Assembly (NCBI GenBank): GCA_964471325.1
Contig: CAYYFL010000010.1
Span: 12,551-76,550, forward strand
Direction: 5' to 3'
DNA: 64,000 nucleotides
Source: Velamenicoccus sp964471325
GTDB taxonomy: Bacteria > Omnitrophota > Gorgyraeia > Velamenicoccales > Velamenicoccaceae
Shown: positions 26,001 through 38,000 of the stretch, piece by piece
Layout of the letters: the number at the start of each line of letters is the position of its first letter
Numbering within the stretch: the stretch's first letter is position 1
The notes under the pieces: generated by a model
What the model was told of the DNA's origin: nothing
The model's input: the letters and a program-made list of their open reading frames with translations, nothing else
Databases searched by the model: none
Translations under genes and position numbers: made by a program

Positions 26001-29000
26001 GTCAAACCCGACGCCCTGCATCTCATCATACATCTGACGATACATCGCCGGCGCATTCTTGGCCAACTCTTCCTGCTTATTCGCGGACAAGACGGGCTTG
26101 ACGCCTTTTTCAAGGGTCTTGTATCCGATCTCGGAAAGCTTCCTCTCGGCGATCGTTCCGCTGGCCAACGTGGCAGACAACATCAGGCCGCCGCCGATCT
26201 CCTTTAACGCCTCAAAGGACTGCGTCACATCCATGGTGTCGCCCAGCGGCCTTGTCAACGGCTTGTCCCATTTGATCTGCAAGGCCTGCATCTCGCCCAT
26301 CGGCAAATGCAACCTGCCATCTGCCTTGCCGCTGCCGGCCAAGACCTCGATGTTGTATTTGGTGACGGAATATTCGTTGCCGGAATATTGCGCGGCCCTG
26401 GTCGCACCTTCCAGGACCACTTTTCCGAGTTCCGATGCCGCCATATCCGCACTCTTTGCATCACGCGCCGTCAGCATATCCGCATATTTCTGCCGATAGA
26501 AGCTAGAGCCGAGGATATCGGCAAATTCCCTGCCCAGGGCCGCGCCCTGCCGCTCCAAAAGAATGCTGCGAGCGATCGCTGCATCGCTGGCGCTTTGATA
26601 TCTCAACGGCTCGCTTTGCTTGGCCTGGCTGACCGCCTCTGCGATCTTCGGAGTCATCTGACTCAAGGCCCCTCTGGACGACAAGCTCGTCTGCAACATC
26701 TCTCCGCGCTGCTGCGCCTTCTGATACATCTCATATTCCCTGACGCGGAAATAAGCATCCGCGAGCTTTGCTTTGTCTAGCGCCTGGGTCTGCTCGCCGG
26801 TTAAAGGCGCATCTCCGAAGCTCGAACGGAGAGTCTCATAATAGTTGCCCGGCGTGATATTAACAGAGGAATTCTGGACTTCTTGCCACGCCTGACGGCC
26901 CTTTATGTTCGTCTGGCGCTCCAAGTTCGTCATCTCTTTACGCATCTTTTCATACTGCGCCTTGCCCGTAATGATGGCCTCTGTACCCTGGCCCTCCCTG
27001 ATGCCGGGCAGCATGCCGATGGTGTGCGCTTCATCGATCAGGAAGATGGAATTCTTGATCCTCGGCATATCCAACCGCGGAGCAGCGGCATCGCCCGTCT
27101 TGTCTGCGTACTTCTGGGCATGAACGAGGTTCGTGAACGATTCGAATGAAAGCACTTCGATCTTGCTTCCAAAATCATTCAAGGAATGAGACGTAGAACG
27201 GTTGGTATAGCGGATCTCACCCAGGCGGTCCCCATAAACCGCTTTTGCCAGATTGGCCAACTCCAGAGAAAGGGAATCGCCGTATGTCGTCATGGCTGTG
27301 ACGCCGCCGAACGCCTTGTTCTTGGCCACCAGCGAAGGCAGGAGCGTCACGTCGACAAATGTCTTTCCGCCGCCGCCAGCTTCCTGGATAGCGACCCTCA
27401 GATCGGCAGGCGTCTTGGCGTTTCTTAAAGCTTTATCGAACTTGTAAACGATCTCAGCCTGCCTGTAAGACGCCATGACCCCCTGCCTCATTTCATTGAG
27501 CCTTAAAGAAACTTGGATAGGAGACAAACCCTTGATCTTACCCTGGGTTGAAACTGCGTCCAAGAGACGGTCCTCAACGGCCTGGCGCACGCTCTGGCGA
27601 CCTTCGAGAACTGCCGAGGTTTCCTGGGCGGACAGGATCAAGCGGCTATAGTCACGCGCGGCGACCCTCAACGTCGTTAATTCCCTGCCTAACTCACTGG
27701 TCCTGGCAGCGCCCTGCGCCTGGTTCCAGAACTCGCTCGCCACATAAATCGTCGAGGAATCGACGTCCACATACGCCCTGTGCTTGCCGACGATGTAGCC
27801 CTCTCTTGTGCCTTCCAAAAGGACAACGTCCAAACCGGAAAGCTTGCCGGCGGCAACACCCCTGTCCTTTTGTTCGGCCACGGCGCGTTCAATCCTGGTT
27901 CTTTCTTTTGGCATCGGCACAGAAACCGATGTTGGGCTTGTCGTCGAGGATTCGCCCTTGGCGATCTGGGTAACCTGCTCCATGGCCCTGCGTTCCAACT
28001 GCGGCAATGTCGAAAGATGTCTCTGCGCGGATTCATTTCTTGCCTCGAGCCTCTTGATCTGGGCTTCCCACTGCGCTGCGCCCGTCGTATTCCCCTGGGC
28101 CTTTAATTCTTCAACCCTGTTCCTTAATCTCTCGATTTCTGTCATTCTGTTGGCAATCTGCCTCTCCAGGCCGTCGCGACGCAGGGATACAGCCGTCTGG
28201 ACCTGGGCGGCATCAGCAGAATCAGGCAAACCAAGAAGCTGGATCGGATCGACGCTGCGCAAACCGAGCTGCGCATCAACATTGGCCGGATTCAAGCGCA
28301 AGGCTGCTGTGAACAAGATCGCCGCGCGCTCCGTATTGTTCCTGGCTGCTTCCATCTGGCCGCGCACAACAAGCCTCGTCTCGCCCAGGAAGGACAGTTC
28401 GGCTTTCAGGGAGTTGGCGGTCTGCAGGTCTCCGGAGGCAAGCGCTTCTTTCCTTGCGGTGCTCGTCTGTCTGATGGTATCGCCTAAAAGCATCTCTGCC
28501 TGGGCATGGTCCATCCCCACCAGGCGCTGCGAGAAGGCCAGGCGGCCAAGCTCCATATTGCCCGTTTCCCTGGCCAAAGACTCTGCCTTTTCAAATGATG
28601 CCCTGGCAAGATCTTTTTGGCCTGCGGCGCGTTGAGACAAACCGAGGTTATACTGCGCTTCGGCATCCGCCGGGTTGCGCCCGGCCAATTCTGCAAATTT
28701 TTGCGTCGCAAGGCCGAATTGACCCTGATCGTAATACATCTTGGCGATATGCTCCGGAAGGGCCGCGCTTCTCATCGTAAAGAGAGCCGCCCATGGCAGG
28801 ATCTGCATATCAGCGGCAGAGAAACCTTGATAGTGACTTGTGGCGTAGGAATCCGTGCCGACCTGCGCGAGCGTTGTCGCATCCAGATCGCCCGTCATCG
28901 CATCGACGTAGGCGCCGAGCCTATTGACGCCCTGCATCGTCCTGTTGATCGTCTCGACGGTGAAACCGACCTTGCCCAAGGAAACAGCCTTGGCGCCAAA

Positions 29001-32000
29001 GCTCAAAGCCCCTGCCTTGGCAACAGTGAAGGCGCCGGAGAGATCTCCCGCGGCAATCAAATCTTTCAGAGAAGTCCCGGCGAGTTCTTTGGCCCAGCCT
29101 TCCTGCATTCTCAAAAAGCCTGTTTCCAGCTTGGCGACTGAAGAACCGATCACAGGGGCGCGGCCCAGCAACGTCTCTTCAGGCGTCACAGGCGTCCTGC
29201 TCATGATCTTGACAATGGGCCCGATCATCATACCTTCACGAGGAGAGTTGGCCAGGCTATACAAGAACCCGCCGTTATCAAGACTTCCATAATATTTCCC
29301 GAAGCTGAAAGATTCATAGACGGTCTTGGTTTCGCCTGTCAACGGATCAGCGATCCTTTGCGGCGCCTGGCCCATATCGCGCAGCCATGAACGCTGGATG
29401 CCGGTCACCTCTCCCTTATCGTTTCTGACAGGCGTATAGAAACCGAACACAGCCTGACCCTGGCTGAAATTACTGCCCAACACCTTATCTACCGCCCAAT
29501 CGGTGCCATGCTCGACGGTAGCCAGGGCGGTGTCCACAAAAGGCTTGGTCCCGGACATGACGCCGCTGACGAGCCACCACGATTTCGCGCTGCTATACAT
29601 CTCTGTCGTCAAGGCATTCAGATCTGCAAACTTAGCCGTATTGGCTTGTATGGATGCCACCTGCCCTGTCGCGCCTAACGTATATTGCTTGGCACCATAA
29701 GCCACCAATTCTCCTATGAAAGCGCCCTTGACGCCGCTGACAAGAAGCTGGCCGGGCGTATTGAAAGTAGTCAGAGGATTCAAAGACGGGCTATTGATGT
29801 AATCTCTGGCGATACCGAAGGAAAGCGCGCCGCTGCCAAGGATGACAGCGTGCCTTGTCACAAACGACTGCTCATTAAGCCACGAACCTATTTGAGGCGC
29901 CTTGTTGGCCAACAACCCTATGCCCGCGCTCACAAAGGTGTCTTTGCCGATGTTCAACAAAGCGCTGCCCACGGAATCGACATTTGATTTGAAAGGCTGG
30001 CGGATCGCGCTGGCAATGAGGCCCGAGGTCGCGGCAAAAGCGATAGGATTGTTAACGCGGTAGCTGGCTGCGCCGCCCACGGCTCCTGTAAATGCATACC
30101 AGCCGGCCTGCGGAATAGAGCTGATCTCGCTGCGATAGATCCCTGTGCCGACGCTCAATCCTGCCCCGGCCGCGCCTGCAATAAGATATGTCGTGGCGCG
30201 GGAGGCATTCTGAACGGCGTAAGTGCCTCTGACGGCGGTTCCGATGGTCTGGAAAGCTCCGACAAGGCCGTAGGTCGTCAAGACATTCCCCATGCTCTGG
30301 GTCAAGTCCATAGGACTGCCTGTCGTCATCGTCGTCGTCAAGTGACCGCTCGCCAGGCCGAAATTGGCCAGATTGACGACATTCGCGGCCTGGGGAATCT
30401 TGAGGGCCGCATTGGCCACGGTCAGTGCTCGCGCTGTCCAAACACTACCCTCAACAGCAGTGACGGTCGACAGGGCCGCTTGTCCGCTAGCAGCCAGTTT
30501 GGCGCCGGCAGCCGGCAAGAGGAACGAAATAGCAAGGGTTGTCCCCTCACTATCGGAAAGATATTCACCCGTCAATTTATATTTGATAACATCGACGGTA
30601 GGAACGGTCAAGCTGACGCCTACAACCGCCGTACGGCCGACATTCACGCCGGCAACCTTGCCCGACATCAACAACTCATCAATGGCTTTTAACGTCTGAG
30701 CCGCATATGCGCCGGCGACATTAAAACCGCCGCTGAGCTTGTCGCCTCTTTCCCATTGCGCCTTGCCCACTTCCTTGGCCATCTTTATCCCGGCAAACGC
30801 AGTAACCTCGCTCCCCCTGAAGGAAACTTCGACACCGTCTTGGATCCCGACAAATTCCCAATCTCTCCAGTCCGCGCCCGTCTTGTTGACCCTCAGCGTT
30901 CCCGGCTTGCTCAACTCTATGGCTTTCTCGACCCACGTGACCGCGGCTTGATCGCCTGAAACAAGTTGCATCGAGTCTCCAACAAAGCTATTGGCCCAGA
31001 TCATGATGGAACCGGCATAGCTATCATCGGCAGCCTGTTTCCAGCCCTTATTGCCCGCAACCGTCCCAGCCAGATCGATGACACCGCCCTTGGCCGCCGA
31101 ATACGTTCCGAAGATCACCGGCCAAACGACATCATTAAAGGCATATCCCACCACAGCGCCTGCGCCCTTGACGATCCCTTGAGGGCCCCAATCAGGATTA
31201 TAGTCATAGCCGAACTTCGTGTGCTTGTTCAGCCAGACCCTGACGCCGTTGGTCTCAAGGATCGCCTCCACCTGTTTGTCGTTGCCGGAACCGACCCTGT
31301 CATAGAGCCCCTTGGCTTCACCTATTAATGTCTGTATCTGCTGCACTTGCGTCTGAGAAAGAGTCTTGCCTTCCTGCTTCAACAAGGCCTCCAGATGAGC
31401 AATATTCTGCATGCGGCCCTTCGCGTTTGACTCAAAAGCATCCCTCCACATGGAAATACCTTCGTCCATTTCTTCCTTAAAATGCAAAGGCGTATCCCAG
31501 AGCTGACCGGTAGTATTAATAAGCCGCGTCCCTCCGGAAGCCGTCAGTTTGTTTTTCGATTCGGCGAAATAATTCAAGTCTGCGACGGCCCTATTGTATT
31601 CCTCCTGCACGCGGCGCACGGCTTCCATAACCCCAAGCCGGCCCTTCGTGGTTTTGATCACATCGTTGGCGACTTCAGTCTCCAGGCCGAAACGCGTCCT
31701 GTAATGATCTGCGCCTTTGCCATCATAGCGTTCGTCGTAGGAAGGCCCGGGATTGGCAAGACGATCCAAGGCGTTCCAGTCATTATCCCTCAAGAATGTG
31801 GCATATTCCCGCATCGCGGACTTATATCTGTCTTGTGCGGATTTCAGCAGGCCCTCTTCCTTGGAATTGTTCACACGGAGCCAGAACCAGTCGGTCTTGC
31901 CCATTTCCCTCTTATACCGGTCATTGGCTCGCCGCAGATCATCCCCTGCTTCCTTGAGTTTTCTTTCCAGGCCTTCTCTTTTCTGGCTCACCGCCGCAGT

Positions 32001-35000
32001 CTGTGCCGCCGCCTGCTGACGATTACGTTCTCTCAGGGCATCATTAGCATCTTTCATTGGACCGGAGACGAGCTCAACGCCCTGCTCTGTGGTTTTAAAA
32101 ACATTGCCGCTCTGATCCTTGAATCTCGCTCCGGCAGCAATGGACATCTGGCCGCTTTCGTCGTTGAACGTCACCTGATAAGCGGTCAAGGGAGTGAGCT
32201 TCCTTCCATCCCCCAGGCTTGTAGACGCGCTTGTGACGGCGCGAATATTGTGCCCTTGCAGTGCCGAAACCCCAAGCGGTTTAGTGTGGTCGAATTTTAA
32301 GTCTGTGCCGTAAACAAACATATCCTTCAAGAGCATGGGCGCGCGCCTTGTATCGGTCGGGGTCCGATGAATGGCGCCGTCGGCTGTCATGGCCTGCGTG
32401 CCGAAAGAGGAAAAGATGCCCTTGTCGTTGGTCTGAAGTTCCGTGAGGATGTGCCCATGCGATTTAATGACGCGACTGCCGGCAGAAAGGCTCTCGCTTG
32501 AGACGTCGACGGTGCCACGCGTGATGCTCAGATAATTATTGCCGCCCTTGCCGCCGCCCGAGAAATTCCTTGCCCAGATGATGTCGCCGTAACCTTTCAG
32601 GGCGGGGACCTCGCCGCCGTTCCCTGAGGTCAACTCGCCGAACCCCATGATATTGAATTGGGCTTTCTTTCCGTTGGTAGATGTGACGACTTCACCCCTC
32701 ACCTGGCTGCTGCTGAAATCAGGGGTGCGGATCTGGGCAAAGGTATCTTTTGCGCCTGGGCCGTTGGAAGTATACAAAACCTTGATGTCGCGCAGATGGG
32801 CGGTGCCGCGGACGCCTGCGATGCTCGAAGAAGGATCCAGAGAAATGGTCGTATTATTCATATGATAGGAGACAGCCGCCGGCGTTTCCGTCTTCACTCC
32901 CCACATTGCGGCGTGATCAAAAACGACCACAGCCGGAGTCTTGTCCGACTTGGCCCCGACCCTGAAATCTTTTCCGAACGCAACCATGTTGCTGTCATCC
33001 AGGGTATCCGGCACATCGACGCCGTTGCCCGCCGTGAACTTGTAGCCCCCTCCAATCGTGTGGCGAGCATTGTCGGCAAAAAGGGCCTGGTTGTTGAAGC
33101 CGATAATGGCCCCTTGCTTGTCCATCTGGAGCTCAAACAGAAGTTTTCCCTCGGAAATCATGCCCATACTGCCGGCCTGGATAACCCTCGTTTCCACATC
33201 AACAGCACCCTTGGCAACCCGGCTGTATGAACCGGCGTCGCCGGAACCATCCCCGAAATTCCTTAAAGCAAATGTCGCGCCCACAGCGCTGATGGCCGGA
33301 ATATTCACGGACTCTTTGCCTTGGACCTGTGTCATTTCGCCGAACCCTAACACGGTCGCATGCGCGATCTTCCCCGGATCAGAGGGCTCGCTCATCTGGT
33401 GCACCCACGTCTTGACGGTTCCGCTCGCCTGGCTGTGCTTATAATCCACCAGCCAATCATTATGCCCCTCTTTATTAAGGCCGTCCGTCTTGATCAACAA
33501 GGCGACATCCTTCAAGTCCATCACGCCATAGACAGGCCCTTTGCCGGGACCGTAAGTCTTGGTTTTCTCGTTCCACAAGGGCGTCATATAAAGACGCATG
33601 GACTCGCCCATGTCATAAACAATGGCTGCCGGCGTTTTGGCCCTGAAACCATATTGCGACTCATTATGATCAAAAATAATAACGGCGTCTTCCTGATCCG
33701 CCCTGGCGCCGACTTTTATCTTATCGGACAAGGGGATCATGCCGCTGGTGAGCAGCTGCGCCGGCTTTGACGCCTCAGGGTTCTCTTCGTTGCGGACCCC
33801 TGGAACATAGGTATATGTCGTGCCGTTGCTCAGCTTCAAAGTGTGCTGCGCATTATCCGCTGTCAGCGCCTGGTGGCCAAATCCTATAAAATCACCTTGT
33901 TCGTTCTGGTTCAGTTCGAGACGGAAGAGCCCGCGGGAGACGATGATGCCTTTTGAGGGATCGGCCATCGAAGTGACAACTTTCGTATCGCCGGGGTCGA
34001 GAACGAGGAACGAGTTGTAAGGTTGTTTGCCGGCTTTGATCGCGGCGGTCGGTTCCGACGGAGCGCCCCCGCTGCGGCTCCAATAGATGCCGCCTTTATC
34101 GCCCTGCCCTTCGGCGATCAAGGCAGGTATCACATTCCTCTCATTCTTGTTGTTCGCATATTTATTGACCTGAACGATGCCGTCCAATCCCAGGACGCGG
34201 GACGTAAGAACGTTCGTGGCATCCTCCCGTTTTTCTGTCCCGTACCATGACTCAATGGTGCCTCTGGCCTGGCTCCTTGTATAATCAGGCAGCCACCCCT
34301 GGCCGGCCGTCTGCGCCCCTGCTTCCTTCAATAGATACAAGACCTTAACGTCGGTCAGGTGGGCCTGGGCCCTTTCTATCGTCTTGGCCGTCTCCACTTC
34401 ACCGGCCTTGGCATTATAAAGCGTACCCAAAGAAATATTCAGCCGGCCCATATCACGGACAACGGCTCCCGGCCCGTTGACGTCCATACCCCACGGCATA
34501 TTGTTCTTGAATGTCACCGTGACGGACTGGCCGGCGGAGGCAGAGCCGACCCTGAACCCTCTGCCGAAAGGCACCATCTGCGAATCATCGAGGACCTTCT
34601 CATTCTCTGCGTTCTTGCCGTACGTAAACGTCGCGCCGATCGTGTGCGTCGCGTTCTCGGCGCTCAACAAGGAGGTGTCGAAACCGCCGATGGCATACTG
34701 GCCGTATCCTTGCTGCGCGATGTTGATCGTCAGCGGAACAGGCGTCTTTCCCTGCGTCGATTTGATGACAAGCCCTCCGTCGAACAAGACGGAAGAAATA
34801 AGATCGACGGCACCCTTTTCCACGGCAAGGGTTGTGCTGCTCTTTGAGCCGTCTCCGGCGACATTGGACGGATGGATCCACCACGTCTCGGAGAACGGCA
34901 CGACCAGCTGCTGGGACGACTTGCCGTTGACCGTCACATTCATGACCGCCAGGCGGCCTGCCATAGGCACGGACTTCGTCTCTGTGAGCTCCGTCCCGCC

Positions 35001-38000
35001 GGCCTTGTGGGTCGCTGTCAATTTCTGGATCGCGGCGATATCGAAATGGCTGGCCCAAGACTTGAAGGCGTCACCCTGGGCCTGCGCCGTCAACACGCTG
35101 TCCAACTTCGAAATGCTCATCACCCGCGTCACGGTATCGCCATTGATCCCGCGCACGACATCCGGCTGCGTCACCCTCGACCCCTTGCCGATGAGACTGC
35201 GCACGACCTCCAGGCCGTTGGTGGTGCCGTTGAAATTCTGCGATGTCTCGCCGGTGGCGCGGTCCGTGACGATCCTTGAAACAAATCTCGCATCCGCATT
35301 GCCGCTCCTGATCAACGCTGTTCCGATGGTCGTATCAGGCCCTGCTATCAGCGTCGTGCCCGACACCCCCGCCAGGGAATTGACAATGAGCTTGCCTTCG
35401 TTATCGCGGCCGATGAACAACGGCAGCTCTGTTCCCGTTGTGAACTTAACCAGGCCTTCCTGCCGGAATTCGCTGTTCGAGGCCACCATCAATTTGTAGG
35501 CATCGTCCGCAAACCTGATGGCGTCCTTTTGCGGCTCGCTCTTCCCCTGGCCCGACGGGAAGCTTTGAGGCAGGTATGTCTTATCCAACAGTTCGGCGCC
35601 ATGGATGATGCCCTGTTTCCTGTCCATGACGTGCGCCACAACGCCCCAGCGCCCTTTATCGTCGGCCCATATTTTGTCGACAGGCGCCGTGTAAACCTGG
35701 CCTGCCGCGCTGCTCGCCAGGAAGCTGCGCGTCGCATCCGCTTCGCCGCCGCGCACGACCCAGCTGTTGATACCGGTCAATTCTTCGCTCAGCTTCGCCC
35801 ACACGGTGGCCTGCCCGCCGGCGACGCGGCCCGGATTTTCTGCGGTCTTCGCAACGTCGGTGCCCGCCGTCACAGTCTCCGGGGTCTGGGATACGGGGAG
35901 CGGTTCGCCGCTCGGCAATGTCACCAGCTCAGGCTTGACAGGCATATTTGCCGTCGTATCCGACGGAGATTTGGTAACAGGAACCAACTGATTATCGATA
36001 AGATTATATATTTCCCCGTTGATGTTGTAGGCTAAGTGCCCTTTGGCGAGGTCCGGATCGATCCCGCTGTCCTGCGGCGTGATCAAGACAACCTTGGCGT
36101 CGGCGCCGAAGACTTCCTTGATCTTTGTTTCGGCAACGGCCGGCGATTCAATGCGCAGTGTTTCCAATTTCTTTTCAATGGTCTCAACAGGTTTCGGCGC
36201 AACAGGCTGATCCACGCCGGCCTTCTCGAGGATATGCTTGAACGTACGGTCCCATCTCCAGCCGTTGCCGGCTCCGGGCAGGCTGTAGAAATTAATAACG
36301 TTATCCAAAAGGGCCTTGCCGTTCACCTGCTGCTTAAACGGATTGCCGAAGACAAGCGAGACGTTCTTGTACATCTTTTCTTTCTCGCCGTTGATGACAC
36401 CCGGGTCTGTCCACGCGGAGATCCTCAATACCGATCCATAAGGCAGGCGAGGCGTGCCTTGCGCAATCACCACCTGGTCGCTTGCCCGGTTGAGTTGCAA
36501 TTGCATGAGGTCAGGATTAATGGTGATCGTCTCCGCCTTGGCCTTATCATTACCCTGCAGGACACTGTAAGAAGTCCCTGCCTCCGTAATGTTTTTGATC
36601 TCGGCGTAGGTCGAGCCGAACGTGGCTTTTTCAAAACCCTTGGTTTCGCCGGGTTCTGTCGTTGACGCCGCCGAACCGAGCGTCGGCATAAGGACCGCCG
36701 GATTCTGGATCACATTCTTGGGGTCGGCGTAACGCGAAGCACCTGTAACCAGGCCGGTAACGCTGTATCCTATGTCCTCCTTGTTGCCTGTCAGAAGGCG
36801 ATTGGGAACGAACGCGCCCATGATGTATGCGGAGCGCGTGATCGCTTCCGGCTTGGCACCGACGTTGACGGTGCTCGTATATGTCCCTGTAAATCCTTTA
36901 TAGATGACTTCGTTGCGGCGGTTGCCGTTGACAACGTTGAACTCGCGGACATCGTAATATCTGTCGGGGGTGACGACACCATTGACCCCGCCGTAGTTCT
37001 GCGTGGTCTGATAGCCGCTTGAGCCTGTGCGCCCGAGGAGCCAAGCAAAGAATCCCTTCCCTTCCCTATAGCTCCAAGAGCGCGCAGCCGTCACGTCGCC
37101 CGATGCATCGAACCCAACAAGCGAATTTGCGCCGTTCTGAGGCGACACATATCCAATGCCCTTAGATGTCCCCAATCCGAGAAATTTGGCAAAAACTCCT
37201 TGTTTATCGGCGGATGTCATCTCTATCTGGGTATTGCCTTCGCCTGTTCTCCAGGAACCGATGAATGACTGATACAAGGCCTTCATGCCAGGATCCGTAA
37301 TGCCACTGGCCAGTTTTTCTTGATCAAAGACAGCCCTGTTGTCGATCACGGCCTGCTGGTCCACGCTCATGCCGGGCAATACGATCTTGATGTCCGCCCT
37401 GTCGGCCCCGATGATTAGAGACGCGTCGATCGCGGCGAGCGGGTTGGCGGGATCGTATTGCAGGACCTGCGTCTTGCCGCCCCGGGTGATCTCCATGACG
37501 GCTGTCTGGCCCGCCGTCAGACTGAGGAGGTTTTCCATAGACGTTGATTCTCCGTCACGGGCCGCCTGCAAGGCCGCATCCAGGGCCGCCGTGTCCGTCT
37601 GCAGCTTCAAGATGACCTGCACGGGATCCTTACCCGCCGGCAGCGTCTTGATCTTGACCTCCGTCAGCTTGTCGTAAATCGCATTGATGCCCCTGTTCAT
37701 GACGTAGGCCAGGTTGTCCGCGGCCGTATAGTGGAGGGTGGAACTCACGTAGCCGACAAACGCATTGCCGAACGGACGCGTGATCTTATCGACATACCCA
37801 TTGTCAACGACTTCCTCCCACGACATATCGTTGTCTTTCATGATCTGGTTGGCATTGGCATAGAATTTAGAGACGCCCGCGAAATCGAGGAGCTTCTCCG
37901 TGTACTGCCAGCTCCGGAAAGAGCTCATGGTTTCGGGGCTGTAGAATGGCGAGGTCTTGCCGAAGAAGAAGAGGTTGTCGGCAAGGTCCTTGGTGCTCCC

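Noticed and set aside
34255..34270. GCCTCTGGC core within the giant gene
   Set aside because: No paired flanks; it fits ordinary codons and is probably coincidental.
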